From Hyposmocoma kahamanoa (Eukaryota > Arthropoda > Insecta > Lepidoptera > Cosmopterigidae): 64,000 nt of DNA. The notes under the pieces are model-generated. The model did no database searches. It was not told where the DNA came from and worked only from the letters and a program-made list of their open reading frames with translations. Below, piece by piece: positions 1 through 10,869 of this stretch. Each line of letters starts with the position of its first letter. The first letter of the stretch is position 1. The stretch spans positions 1,091,356 to 1,155,355 of the forward strand of contig NW_020653713.1 of the NCBI RefSeq assembly GCF_003589595.1, read 5' to 3'. The position numbers and the translations under genes were made by a program.

Positions 1-869
1 AGAACATCAAAAAGGACAATGTGCTTTTCCTAATCCTCTATAGCTGAATCATAGATCCATTTGACAAGAATTTACTATCTTGTATTGTATTGCATATCAA
101 ATGAACTAAATTGATTTATGATTGTCTTACTTCGGAAAGACTTGAATGAGGTAAAAGTATCTTACCCAATTTGTTGGCAACCTGTATAAATAACTTTTCC
201 CAGCAAAATTGTAAATGATGTACTTTTGTTATAAAGGGAAGAGGAATGCCACAATTTATGAGTGTAGATATTGGCTTGCCTAAAAAATTTATTTTCCAAC
301 TTCGCAGTCGATACTGAATGGTAAATGGTTTTAATTGTATCGTTTTCTACGTACCGGTTTACCTTGTTGAAATGTTTATGCTTCGCCACTGTTTAGTATG
401 TATCTTTGTATACCCTCATCGTTGAAGCTTTTGTTTTTGTTGAGCATATACAGTTAAGTGCATGTCAATCTTGATACTTTGGGTTTTTTTCTTAAGATGC
501 ATAGAGATGAATTTAAATCTTATGTTAGATTTCTGTTTATTACATCCTTTAATAATATTCTTCAATCGTAATAATATTTGCTGCGTGCCTGCGTACATTC
601 CATATCAGCTTGATAGAGTACAATATCTAAGTATATCCACCATCGTGAATAAATTTAAAACATAGTGATATCAAAAACTACGTAATGCTTAAAGGTTAAA
701 CAGCTGGAGCACACTATACCACTAGTTACTGACACCGAAAATCATTGCAATTGAAAGGCTACAATATGCCCACCACAAGTAATCGCGGATAAATTGAAAA
801 CATCGTACCATAAAGGACTGTGTAGAGCTTGAATACACCTGTAATTGAATGGAATTAAAAGAATTTAAG
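1..869. other. no recognised feature
   Basis: AT-rich DNA. Only short overlapping open frames on both strands, none with a recognisable domain or splice context, and no repeat shared with the rest of the window. Confidence 0.6.
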
Positions 870-1353
870 AGCCGAGGTAGCCCACATCGTGTGGATTGGG
901 CGGCATTTGGGAAGCTTACTCAATCCCACAAAGCCTAAAAACTAAGGCATTTGAGGACATAACTGATAGAACGCACTTGGTTCTATCGGTTATGTCGTAC
1001 ACAGCCGAGACGTGGACATTAACAACGGTCCTCATCCAGAAATTCAAAGTCGCTTAGTGTGTGATGGAGCGAACTATGCTTGAGGTTTCTCTGATGGACC
1101 GAATTCCTAATGAGGTCATACGTCAGAGAACTAAAGTGACAGACATAGCTCGCAAAATTAGTAAATTTAGTGTGATCGCCGATGAAGCGACCACGTCAAC
1201 GAAAACGTAGTGTAAGACGCCATGTGGCAAGATGGATGGACGACCTGAGAAATATGGCCGGCAGCGGCTGGATGCGGGCGGCACAAGACCGGAAGAGTTG
1301 GCGTGCTCATAGGGAGACTTATGTCCAGCAGTGAATCCATGTAAGCTGATGAT
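870..1353 (+). pseudogene. RTE-like LINE reverse transcriptase C-terminus (decayed)
   Basis: Remnant of the end of a non-LTR retrotransposon polyprotein. Read across frames it gives WAAFGKL (about 894-914), then AETWTLT (about 1002-1022), a block with VIRQRTKVTDIARKI, then RWMDDLRNMAGSGWMR and AAQDRKSWR near 1225-1300, and it stops shortly after YVQQ. This is the usual order at the C-terminus of RTE-type insect LINEs: the end of the RT/thumb region followed by the RW.DD..R..G..W...AQDR tail. Several stops and at least two frame changes show it is dead. Only the terminal part is present, as expected from 5' truncation during target-primed reverse transcription. The clade is from memory of the motif set and could be a sister RTE lineage. 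Confidence 0.8.
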
Positions 1354-2004
1354 GGTAGCCCATATGGTTGCTTCTTATCTGGGAATCGATCTACTGTTCG
1401 AATCCCATAATTTCTAATTTACTTACATTTGAGTCAATTTACCAAGAATAACTCTCGCTGGCAGTAAATGCTAACATCGTGATGAAACCTGAACTCGTAG
1501 AAGGCTCTTTTGGAAAACGTGTCAAAATTCTGACCTGCATTGAGCTTAAACTGTCTTATTAGAGGAGACTTGATCAGTCAGACGTATTTTAATTGACAAT
1601 AATTGACAAAAATAGTTGACAATATCGATAAATTACGAGATACAGATCACGTCTCTATTAGCTACAAAGCTGCATTAAAGCCAGAAGCTGACTACCACGA
1701 ATTTACGATCGAGCGCAATAATAATCGCAAAGTACTTAATAAGACCAAGTGAAAGTTTGATGTTGATTTATTTGAAATTCCAAGAATTCGGGTCATACTT
1801 AATGGGATTAGGGGCGTTTGCTTCGTGAGGTATTGTGTCTGAGATAAGTTTGGCATGTGACAGGTTTTTGTTGTTATTTGATAAATATCTAAATTAAATA
1901 ACGTAATTTTTTTTTAATCAATTATGTCAGATTAATAAATAGACGCACGTTCGGTCAATAAGTCAAACGACGCCTTTGTATAAAAAATATCTTATTTTTT
2001 TATA
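1354..2004. other. no recognised feature
   Basis: Follows the LINE end directly. AT-rich, with a T-run near 1905-1917, and nothing else I can assign. Confidence 0.5.
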
Positions 2005-2164
2005 TCAAGTGACTGGACAAGCCAGTCGTGCGCCTGGTTGTTAGTGACATGGCTATCCATAACAGTTGCAATGCCACTCAGAACTTCAAATCGCAAAGAC
2101 CTGAGGAGTGCTGCCACTGCGCCCGTCACCCAGAGACATAAGTTGACAAGTCCCATTTGTCTGT
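2005..2164 (+). repeat. F-family fold-back repeat, 5' half
   Basis: Starts TCAAGTGAC, contains the inverted pair around GTTGCAATGCCACTCAG and its diverged partner, and stops after the ACAAGTCCCAT block. The second half of the family is missing. Confidence 0.75.
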
Positions 2165-2578
2165 GGTGATGTGTGTGGGTGTGGTATGGTCACATTACGG
2201 CTTAGCGACAAAAGTAAATATGGTGGCAGCATTTTTATTAATTAATACCACTGACGTGCACATAACTGGTTGCTCAGTGATTAGATTAATGATTACCTGA
2301 GACCGAAATGATTTAGCCAAAAAATCTAAATTAATATAAGTTTAACATAGATATAGAACAAAATACTATTCAATAATTCTGGGTGTTGAGAGAGAGGTAT
2401 TTATTCACTCTATGTGTATAACTACATTGAAGTTTAGGTAAATTAACTCAGACTATCCCGAACTCTGACAATTAAGCAACAATTAGGAATTGTCGGAATT
2501 TCATTAAAGTGATCAAGTTACAGCTCAAGATCGCTTATAAATCTAAAACAAACAAGTACAATTTTTAGGTCGTATATA
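2165..2578. other. no recognised feature
   Basis: AT-rich linker between an F copy and a TA-flanked MITE. No open frame or repeat recognised. Confidence 0.5.
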
Positions 2579-2738
2579 TTGCACGTCGAGGTTTAGAAAA
2601 AGACTGGCGGCCGTACTCGGCTATCTTCATTCCATTCTACAAATTAGCGACAAAATGTTTCACAGGTATGAGTGACAGAGACGACGCTCTGCCAAGCCGA
2701 AAGAACCCGGTCGTCTTTTTCTAAAGCTTGAAGTGCAA
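2579..2738. mobile_element. 160-bp TA-flanked MITE (Tc1/mariner type)
   Basis: The two ends are imperfect inverted repeats of about 28 bp. Left reads TTGCACGTCGAGGTTTAGAA; the right end in reverse complement reads TTGCACTTCAAGCTTTAGAA, and both continue with AAAGAC. Each end abuts TA, as expected for a TA target duplication. There is no coding capacity, so this would be a non-autonomous element. The superfamily is inferred from TA plus inverted ends only. Confidence 0.65.
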
Positions 2739-2781
2739 TATAGGCCATGTAGGCCTGGTACCGTACCATTATTTATAATTA

Positions 2782-2810
2782 AATATCATGGTCGTTACTG
2801 CCATGATATT
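2782..2810. repeat. short perfect hairpin
   Basis: AATATCATGG at 2782-2791 pairs with CCATGATATT at 2801-2810 around a 9-nt loop. The role is unknown. Confidence 0.5.
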
Positions 2811-2832
2811 CATGTTTTTTGTCCACTACTTT

Positions 2833-2894
2833 GTTATTATTATTGATGCGAAGATCGAAGAATAAAAATAAAAAATTCCTTTGATCCGATTGGA
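2833..2894 (-). mobile_element. SINE-C 3' fragment
   Basis: Reverse-orientation tail of SINE-C: TTATTATTATTGATGC, then the GATCGAA block and AATTCCTTTGATCCG, matching the 3' part of the fuller copy at 42236-42485. Confidence 0.5.
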
Positions 2895-3029
2895 CACATA
2901 CCTTTTTTTTTTTTTACATACCTAACTGAGTGAAGAAAGTTTCATAAGATTCTCAAAAAGTCGACCCAAACTTTTAACCCAAAACAAACGTCTGCAATAA
3001 GTACAGAGAGAAATACGTAAGATCTAACG

Positions 3030-3145
3030 TCTCGATCCGAAGCTCAGTTGGGAAGAGAGGCAGCCACATTGAGGCAACAGACGCTGGTTCGAGTTCAGTC
3101 AGTTAGTCCAAAGTAATCTATGTATCAATAATAATAACAATTAAG
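3030..3145 (+). mobile_element. SINE-C copy, tRNA-like
   Basis: tRNA-like head with an A-box-like AGCTCAGTTGGGAAGAG and a B-box-like CTGGTTCGAGTT, followed by a short tail ending in ATAATAATAA. The region between the boxes would not fold as a good tRNA, so this is a pol III SINE relic, not a tRNA gene. Confidence 0.6.
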
Positions 3146-3304
3146 TAGCGTGTTCTTGTCAAACAAAAAGTATGACGTCGGTGATCACTGTATATCTGGT
3201 GAAGCATCCTGAGCTCTGAATGTCACACAATACTTTCTTGAGTTAAAGCGACGATGTAACCGATGATGGAACACGTTTGTTTAAATAGCTTTCCTACAAA
3301 AAAA

Positions 3305-3495
3305 ATGACGTTTTATTGAAATTGGTTAGCAATAAGTGGGTGAAATCCAATAAACCGGATTCATCCCCTAATTTACCACCCTTTGAGGTGGAATATTTTC
3401 TTCAAATTTCAATGGCACTACTACTGAGGTACACCCATTCCAACAAAAAAGAATTATCGAAATCGGTTCACAAAAGTCGGAGTAATCGCCGGAAT
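3305..3495 (+). mobile_element. G-family copy, truncated
   Basis: Contains ATTGAAATTGGTTAGC, ACCGGATTCATCCCC, TGGAATATTTTCTTCAAA and ACAAAAAAGAATTATCGAAA, the internal blocks of the G family. Neither inverted end is intact. A 104-codon frame across it is fortuitous and runs into the neighbouring PB element. Confidence 0.7.
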
Positions 3496-3533
3496 TTAAA
3501 GCCGGGTAAAATGCCTAATTTACTCTTGCATAG

Positions 3534-4128
3534 CCGCTCACGCGATGCGCTCCTCCTACCGCAAAATGGCGGCTATTTGGGTTCGCAAATTAGAAAAGCA
3601 TTCAGTTTAAATACAAGTTTTTATAAATAAAAATTATTATTCTGCATTGCTAAATAAATACCCTCCGTACTACCAACAAAAACATCTCAAATAAAATGCA
3701 GTAATACACCGCAAATCCTGCACTTAAAAAGCACTAATGAAATTTTTGTGTACTTGGATAAATATGATAATGTTCCGTTTGAGTGGTTCTAACGTTTACC
3801 ATGAAATTACTCCTTAAAGTATAGTTTATAAACATTTATATTCAGGGTAAACTTAAAAAACGCTACTTACGGTATGTTTTCAATAAATAAACACCGAAAT
3901 CGCTATCCCAAACAATACACACACGATTGTCGTGATGTATTTTTGAAGTTGTTTATTTTTTTTAATTACAAGCCCAGGCATTAAAAACTTAATGGTTTGC
4001 TAGAGCAGTTACCGAAATAGCAATTAATATTAGTTATTTTACCTGTTATAACTTCGATATCCGATAAATCGGTATAAAATCATCACCGGCGTGGTATGCG
4101 TCTACGGCTGCATGTATCGCGTGAGCGG
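3534..4128. mobile_element. PB element copy 1 (piggyBac-type MITE)
   Basis: Begins CCGCTCACGCGATGCG and ends ATCGCGTGAGCGG, perfect 13-bp inverted termini. The interior matches the copies at 30021 and 49527 almost base for base (CGCAAAATGGCGGCTATTTG, AAACGCTACTTACGG, GATTGTCGTGATGTA). The flanking tetranucleotides, ATAG and TTAT, no longer match TTAA, so this is an old insertion or has mutated edges. There is no transposase frame. Confidence 0.8.
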
Positions 4129-5831
4129 TTATCATACTCACGAATTGAATAATTCTTGGGAAATACAGATACACACAAAAGGAAAAGGCCTTGCGAACTT
4201 AATAGTCTAGTTAAGAGCTCGGGTGTTAAAGTCTTAGTTATAGAATACACAGAAATATGTAGAGACTAATCTCGTTAAACTTAATTATTCTGTTTTCCCA
4301 AAAGACACACTTTTCAGATAAACTATTTAACGTGATTAAATAGTAAACCATGGCAGTACATTTCCTCAATGAAGCGAAACACTTAACGTAATTAAGAGAA
4401 CTAATGGCGACATGACCGCCACTAAACCATTTAATAAACAACTCGAAAACACTTGGTGTTTTTTTAAATGTACAGTTTTACTTTCATCATTATTCACCAC
4501 AGTTGTCATCAGTCTCAAAAGCTCTCTATCTGTCCACTTTAGTAGAATGCCATCACATAAATTAATCATGAGACTCCAGCTTTTTTTTATCAAGCCTTCG
4601 ATTCACCTACAGTGGGGTAATTTCTTAACCACAATCATCATCCACTTGCACTGCAAGTCTTTTTTCTATTCTTAATGCTGTTCGAGCGTATGTCTTCCCT
4701 ACATAGCAACTTATTTGGTCTTCTTCTTCTTATTATGTCGATGCTTCTTCTATTTAAGATCTATTATTTACTTTGGATGGAGTATAGCCACAGTGATTAC
4801 GCTAGTTGTGGGCGCGTTGAGATGTTTCATCATGCAGGTGCGTTTGGGCATAAGGGATAGACCAGGCAAGTTCTGCATAGGCTGTGCATAGGTTCAATTA
4901 GCGCCTTATTTCGTGGTTTGTACGCAACATAAAAAAACCAACAGAAGACGGCTGAAGTGGAATCTCGCTGGTACCAACCTGAGCACTGGAAATCGAAGAT
5001 TTAATTTCAAAATGTGATTAGTGTGTGAGTAGTCCGACCTTTCGGGTGAAGTGATGATGGTCTGTGTTCCTTCTTGAACCTCCATTTACACATCTTGTCT
5101 CTGCAGTGACCCACCTGAATGTGAAGTCGATTCCGTGACATCCATAAGGGTCGCAGCAGATAACATTCTGGTGGTACTTATTACAACGTTATATCTTGAT
5201 ATGCCATTTTTGCATCTAGTTGCTAGATGATAGTTAACTCTCTTTTCCTATACAACATTTTATAACACTACAATCTCTGTGCAAACTGAGACAAGACGTA
5301 GTCATATATAACTTGAATTTGGTCCCATCATCAATCGTCCACGTGCGGTAATGAAGCGTTATTCCCATAGGATCGTAAAATTCCCGAACATGATAAACGA
5401 ATAACAAAATGGCCCTAGGGAGGACATTAAAATCTGTGTAGAACATAATGAGGTTTGCAATATAGGCTCTTAATTTCAATAAAAGCTCGAACCGAATTCC
5501 AGTCGACTGTCCACGAACTGCTAATGGCGTATCGAATTTCTGACTCTACTGACGTAACGTGTATCTATTGTTTTCAATGTATCCATGGTCACTTTATTTG
5601 TTAAATATTGCCATTAAATATATATTAACAGCCAATTGCAATCAAAATATAAAAGGTAGAAGTTTTTATGCTAAAGCCAATAATAGTAGCTGAATAATAT
5701 TTTTTTTATGAAAAATAGTGACAGAAATAACATTAATAGGAGGAATTAAAAAGAACTAGCTGTAACTGTGACAATCGTCTTCACTAAGTCACAAACTCAT
5801 TTAAGGGGCAATAAGCTTCTTTATTAAGATT
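4129..5831. other. no recognised feature (1.7 kb)
   Basis: Two overlapping minus-strand frames at 4238-4441 (67 codons) and 4366-4593 (75 codons) lie in different phases. They could be one frameshifted relic but resemble no family I know. The remainder is AT-rich without shared repeats. Confidence 0.4.
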
Positions 5832-6113
5832 TAGTAACAGTAGAGTTCCTTATGAAAGATTTCGTCCAGGGAAGTACTGTCACCTTACCTATTTCTGCCG
5901 TCAAGCAGTAATGTCAGCATTACTGTGTTCCAGTTTTGAACGGTAAGGGTGCTGGTGAAATTACAGGCGCATGTCAACTTATGTATCAGGGTGACGGGCG
6001 TTGTGGCAGTGCCCATCAGAACTTTGCGATTTAAAGCTCTGAGTGGCACTGCAACTATTATGGACAAGCGTGTAGCTTACCATCAGGTGCTTGTTCGTCC
6101 AGTCACTTGATAT
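5832..6113 (-). repeat. F-family fold-back repeat, near full length
   Basis: Reverse orientation, from the TAGTAACAGTAGAG end to GTCACTTGATATTA. Carries both inner hairpins: GCAGTAATG facing CATTACTG near 5910-5925, and the long pair around CTCTGAGTGGCACTGCAAC. One of the best copies for defining the family ends. Confidence 0.8.
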
Positions 6114-6282
6114 TATAAAAAAAATTGTTTGAAAAAATGTTGCGATTTTGTTCAACGGTTTTTTCTTACATTTTAATTTCTTTTTCTTTGCTGCTTGTTT
6201 CATTTTTTGTTTTCTTTTTATTAAATGCTTTTATTGTTCCTATGTCTTCTCTTTCTTCTTTCTTTCATTCTATGTAAATTTG

Positions 6283-6720
6283 TTAACCGACTTCAAAAAA
6301 AGGAGGAAGTTCTCAATTCGACTGTATGTTTTTTTGTACGTATGTTACGCGATAACTCCGGTATTTGTGAACCGATTTTCATGATTCTTTTTTTGTTGGA
6401 AAGAGGGTATCTCCATAGTGGTTCTGTTCAATTTTGAAGAAAATCATCCACCTCTAATGAAGCTTCATTTTTATAAATAGTGCCTAAATTTTATTATATG
6501 CAGCATTTATTTTAATGGTTGATTTTGCTATTCTCCAATTCAAGGCGTTTTTCTCTCTTGATATACTTTGAGAAGTGAGAACTGATTTTTATTACATTTT
6601 AGTGGCGAACTAGGGAACGAATCCGGGTTTGCGCACTACCCGGTAACCGATTTCAATAGAACTCAATAAATGGTAATTATATGTAATTCCACGTACTTTT
6701 GAGGTCGGTTTTTTTAGTAC
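6283..6720 (-). mobile_element. G-family element, long form, both ends
   Basis: Left end TTAACCGACTTCAAAA and right end TTTTGAGGTCGGTTTTTTTA form inverted termini (AACCGACTTCAAAA against AACCGACCTCAAAA). The interior has the CGATAACTCCGGTATTTGTG, GAACCGATTTTCATGATTC and GGCGTTTTTCTC blocks also seen at 38489 and 51943. About 438 bp, non-coding. Inverted ends suggest a DNA-transposon MITE, but I could not settle a target duplication. Confidence 0.75.
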
Positions 6721-7093
6721 TCTGTACTGAGATTATTATCTATGTAGATAATTGCTGTGTAAATATTGTAAGTTAAGTACTTTAATCTTGCAAGGGGCTA
6801 TATTGTCCCACGTTTGGTGTAAGATCATTCCGATCTCAATTACAATTAGCAAAGTGAAAAAGTTTATTATACTCACAAAAGTGTAATAAGTGAGCCATAC
6901 TTACCATTCCGTTGGTTGTTTACAAATAGAGTTATACTCAAAATAGACCACGATGCAACACAACTTGCATGTTGCATCGTTAGAAACAGCCGGTCTTAAA
7001 TTATCCAGTGGATAAACGGATCCAAGAACTTTGAGAGTCTCATATTTATACAGTTCCTCGTATCCGCTTTTATTTCGCTGCTATTTTGAAATA
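6721..7093. other. no gene; one hairpin
   Basis: Only a 10-bp stem is visible: CGATGCAACA (6951-6960) with TGTTGCATCG (6970-6979). Confidence 0.5.
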
Positions 7094-7229
7094 ATAGAGC
7101 TCTTGGAGAAAGAGTTCGCTGTTACCATACCTGTTTCTGTCGTCAATCAGTCATATGAGCATTGCTGCTGTCTAGTTTTGAATGGTAAGGATGCTGCTGA
7201 AATAAGCAACACAGGCACATGCGGCTTAT

Positions 7230-8158
7230 CAGGGAAGAAAAAAACAAAGGAAGTGCCATAAGCCTTGATTACTATGAGAATCAATGTCGCCAAAACTCTG
7301 TGTGAGTTTTCTAAATTTGAAACACTACAAAATCTTGATATTGATTGGTAGTAGTTTCAAATTTAAAAAGAAATAATAAATTCTGGATTGTTAATATAAT
7401 TTACACTTTACCGTTGGCATATCGTCATTGACTTACAAATAAATGGACGACGGGTCTAATACAAAAACCACAAAAAAAAAGGCCCAAGTCAACCTATTTA
7501 AACGTATTGACATGTAAAGGAATATGAAAAAGCTAAAACGTTGAATTTAAATTGTAATGTCATCGCAGTACTGTCTAATTTTGCTTGCTTCGATGTCAGT
7601 CGAACAAACGAAGACTAAAGCGTAAATGACGCTCTGTATACGATTTTAACGCCCTATAAGTTCGGACACTTTTTAGCGCGGACCCGACGTCCATATAATG
7701 TAAGTCAATGCACATCGTCGAAAATTTAATATCGTCAATACCTATTATTACATACAAGTTACGACGTTTTGATATTATATTGAAATATCAATCGATATGC
7801 TGCCATCTAGCGGTTCATTGCTGAACAACGACGAATTGGAGTTATTAATTTAGTTCTCCAAACAAGAAGCGACCATATTGCAGGGGTATAAGGTTTACTT
7901 TTGTTTCTTGTAACGAAAAATATTTCGATAAACTGAAAATTTAAAATTTATTAAAATAAGTATTTCCGATGATATGAAATACCAGCACGGGTAAATACTT
8001 TTGGTGCGGCTACCTGTTTTGCGCTCCAAAACAGCACAATAAGTCATTTTTCTAGGAACACAACCATTCCTTATAAAGCGGCAATGGCGGACTGAACTTA
8101 AAGACCTATAGTTAGTCAGACGCTAACTAACCACTTCTATTGTGTTTATTGTTTTGTG
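7230..8158 (-). mobile_element. E element copy 1 (P-superfamily-like), holding an M MITE
   Basis: Starts CAGGGAAGAAAAAAAC and ends GTTTTGTG, matching the CACGGAAG...TTCTGTG ends of the other copies. Without the M insertion and its duplication it is 636 bp, against 638 bp for copy 2. The flanks are CGGCTTAT and GGGATTAT, an 8-bp duplication with 2 mismatches. The minus strand from 8047 reads MTYCAVLERKT, the THAP-like start with the second cysteine changed to Arg. Non-autonomous. Confidence 0.75.
7426..7710 (-). mobile_element. M MITE copy 1 (285 bp)
   Basis: Ends CATTGACTTACAAATAAATG and TGTAAGTCAATG; inverted termini of about 31 bp including GGACGxCGGGTC. Flanked by CATATCGT (7418-7425) and CACATCGT (7711-7718), an 8-bp target duplication with one mismatch. 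The same site is empty in E copy 4 (GGCATATCGTTGAAAG). Non-coding; hAT or P superfamily by duplication length. Confidence 0.85.
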
Positions 8159-8545
8159 GGGATTATCAATTTAATGTCTCTGGGTGACGGGCTTAGTGTC
8201 AGTGCCCTTCAGATCTTTGCGATTTAAAGCTTTGAGAAGCAATCAAACTTATGGATAGACGTGTCGCTATCGCTCCACTGCAACTGCTAACTGCGGACTA
8301 AAAATAAAATAAAATTGATTTGACAGCAAAAAATTACAATTGCATACTTACCACGGTCCTAGGCAAGCTTGAATCGTGGGGTCTATGTACGACTTTTTAA
8401 TGGGTTTTGTTATGAGAATATGCCTTTTTGTTTTTTAATTTTTGTTCTTTTGGATTTCCTACTTTTTCAAGGAGTAACTTAGAAATTGCAGTAACTTAAC
8501 TTCGAAAGTGAAATAGTGGTAAGCAACACGTTTATAACATTAGCA

Positions 8546-8703
8546 GTGACGTTAAGTCGCAAAGATCTGAGTGGCACTCTGAGATATGAGTTGTTAAGAT
8601 CCAGTTGCCTATAATTTCACAAGCACCCTTACATTTCAAAGCGGCAGAAATAGGTAAGGTGAGAGTACTTCCCTGGACTCACAAGGAGTTCTAGTGCTGC
8701 TAA
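8546..8703 (+). repeat. F-family copy, internally deleted
   Basis: Starts within the GTCGCAAAGATCTGAGTGGCAC block, skips part of the middle, and reaches CTTCCCTGGACTCACAAGGAG and TCTAGTGCTGCTA at the far end. Confidence 0.7.
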
Positions 8704-9315
8704 TATGAATGATTTTGAAGTTTTCGGCTACATTATCACAATTTCACTCTAATTAACTTGGAGACAAAAGAAAGCCTTTATGTTATTGCAATACCTTGTT
8801 TTTGCAATTGGTTGTTAATACCTGGACATAGCTTTTACAGACCGGTACGATTATAGGCCGATAGTTATTTGTTAAGTTGATTTTAACGTAATTACAATGT
8901 CGCAAAGACAACCTTTTGTTCCATACGACATTTTAGTAGTAGAAATCACTAAAATAGGTAATTGAACATGAACGTGTTAAAACATTTGTACAAAAACAAA
9001 ACCGTTAAATACCACCTGTAACGGAATGCATTTCACGCATTTGAGTACAGCAAAACTACAACAAACGAATCGCAGAAATTGTCAATCTGCAGCAGTCGAG
9101 CGCTGTGACCTAAAAACTGGTGGAAAATGTCATTGGAAAGGTCAGCACTAGAGTTGTGATACAATTTCGTGAGCTATATTTGATGCAGCTTTGGAAACTT
9201 TTCTTTGTCAATTTTCTATACGGTGAATAACATATCGATTTCGAAAAATGAACAAATACACGCAGTTTACATCCGAAAAAATAGTTTTATTTATAAAAAC
9301 TTTTGTTTATGAAAC
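8704..9315. other. no recognised feature
   Basis: AT-rich. A 19-bp fragment near 9285 resembles the HP repeat arm, too short to annotate. Confidence 0.5.
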
Positions 9316-9462
9316 TAAGTGACGGAACTAGTCGCGAGTCTGGTGATAAGTGACACGCCTATCCATAACAGTTGCAGTACAACTCAGAGATTTAATAATA
9401 AGCTTCAAGTTGCAAAGATTTGATGGTCACTGCCACAGGGTCTGTCATCCTGGGACATAAGA
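9316..9462 (+). repeat. F-family copy, 5' half
   Basis: AAGTGACGGAAC, GACACGCCTATCCATAACAG and TTGCAAAGATTTGATGG follow in the family order, ending at GGGACATAAG. Confidence 0.7.
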
Positions 9463-9499
9463 GGCACTGGTACTTCTCAACTTATGTCACATTTTTATA

Positions 9500-9972
9500 C
9501 CTGTGGAAGAATATTTTGAATTTTCGCCTCTTCCATGTTCAAATATAAAATCTTGTGTTTTTAAATGTAAGAATGGTTATTTCCCGGCGTTGGTAATGTC
9601 GATCGGGGTCAGGGACTCTGGATCAATTGCCACTTTCTACATTTGTGATAGAAGCGACACGCAACAGAAATCTAATCGCGTCAAGTTGTTACCGAGGACA
9701 GCTGGAACAGCTGAAATTATCCTGTTTAGGGACAAAACATTGATCTCAGCACCAAACCGAGATCACTTCCACAAGAAATACCCTCGATTGCGTCGGATCT
9801 AATACCACAATGTCAAGCATATTCGCAAGAATGGCTCTGGCCGTGATAACGGATCGGTCCCAATAGATTTCGGTGCGGTCGTTTACGAGTATTGCCTTTG
9901 GTGGATACTTGTAATAAGGCATCCTCTTTTCCACTAGTCCGTATTTCAGAGCGAGTTCTTTATGTGGTATTA
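9500..9972 (-). pseudogene. LINE fragment with restriction-like endonuclease region (R2/R4-type)
   Basis: The minus strand reads KELALKYGLVEKRMPYYKYP, then YWDRSVITARAILAN and a DIVVLD segment. This order (ELA.KYG, YYKY.PK, .YWDR.I.T, ANxPD.V..D) is what I know from the C-terminal region of non-LTR elements that carry a PD-(D/E)XK-type endonuclease. Here the expected PD is LD, a change at a probable catalytic site. After about 9760 the frame is lost, though fragments such as PKQDN still follow. It is a dead, truncated fragment. The plus-strand 99-codon frame here is a shadow. The exact clade is uncertain. Confidence 0.65.
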
Positions 9973-10025
9973 AAGCTGCTTAGTTGTTATTACTATTTTT
10001 ATCAAATGCGATTTTTTTTTATTAC

Positions 10026-10130
10026 CAAGTGAAGAGTTTTAAACCGCAAAGATATGAGGGCCTCTGCCACTGTGCCCGTCACTCTGAGACGTAAGTTGAC
10101 AAGTCCCGTGTGCCTGTAATTTCACCAGTA
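10026..10130 (+). repeat. F-family fragment
   Basis: AAACCGCAAAGATATGAGGG through GTGTGCCTGTAATTTCACCA, the middle of the F family. Confidence 0.7.
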
Positions 10131-10869
10131 TAGAACACCGCTGAAGAATTTGTGTCTACCAAGTTTAATTTGTTTAATTATATTCATATTAAATATCAAC
10201 AGTACACCAATAATAACTTATACTCGTAATATTGAGCTATAATGCCTCTAATTAACGTCCACTGTCGCATGAAGGGTTGAAGCGCCTAATTTGAAAAATT
10301 ACTTTGGCTCTTTAAATGTAAAGCTCTTTGGACTTGCGCTATGTTGAATTAAAATTTGGACGAGTTTCGAAATGTGATTAGAGAATACGCTTACGCTGAA
10401 GGTATAATTTTAAATACGCTAGGGATTATATTTGAAATATATATTTTAGCTTTACTAACATATAAATATAACATCAAACTTTTCACTTTTATGAATTATG
10501 AAAGAATGAAAAGTCACCATTTTGATTACCACAAAAGGAAATCTAATATTTAGAAAGGATAATAAAAATATACAGTAAATAGAACACGAACGAACAAAAT
10601 CAATTATAGCACATAAAAAAACAGTGTACGACGGTGTGCCTATCCCACAATGGGATTTCTTCCAACAACTTCGAGCAGCTGAGAATCGTCGCTTCCTGGA
10701 TTGACAATACCACAGACGCAGACGTACTATACACTCAATAAACTCATATAGACAAATTACTTACTTAAATAAATCGTAAATAAATAACAATAACGCCAGA
10801 TAATATAATTAGGATTAGACGTGAAAGGGTTGTAACCCTAACTAGCCGTGAACAGGTTCACGGCAATGA
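10131..10869. other. no recognised feature
   Basis: A 65-codon frame at 10356-10553 has no recognisable content. The segment 10630-10745 is slightly richer in GC but matches nothing else in the window. Confidence 0.5.

Larger units (their letters stand above)
7094..8275 (-). repeat. F-family copy split by an E element
   Basis: Two halves of one F copy: 7094-7229 (from the pol-proximal end to ACAGGCACATGCGG) and 8159-8275 (TTATCAATTTAATGTCTCTGGGTGACGGG onward, read in two parts). Joined, they match the uninterrupted F order, so the E element at 7230-8158 inserted into a pre-existing F repeat. Confidence 0.75.

Noticed and set aside
3316..3630. 104-codon plus-strand frame
   Set aside because: Runs from a G-family copy into the PB element.
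9503..9802. 99-codon plus-strand frame
   Set aside because: Antisense shadow of the LINE endonuclease fragment, whose motifs are on the minus strand.
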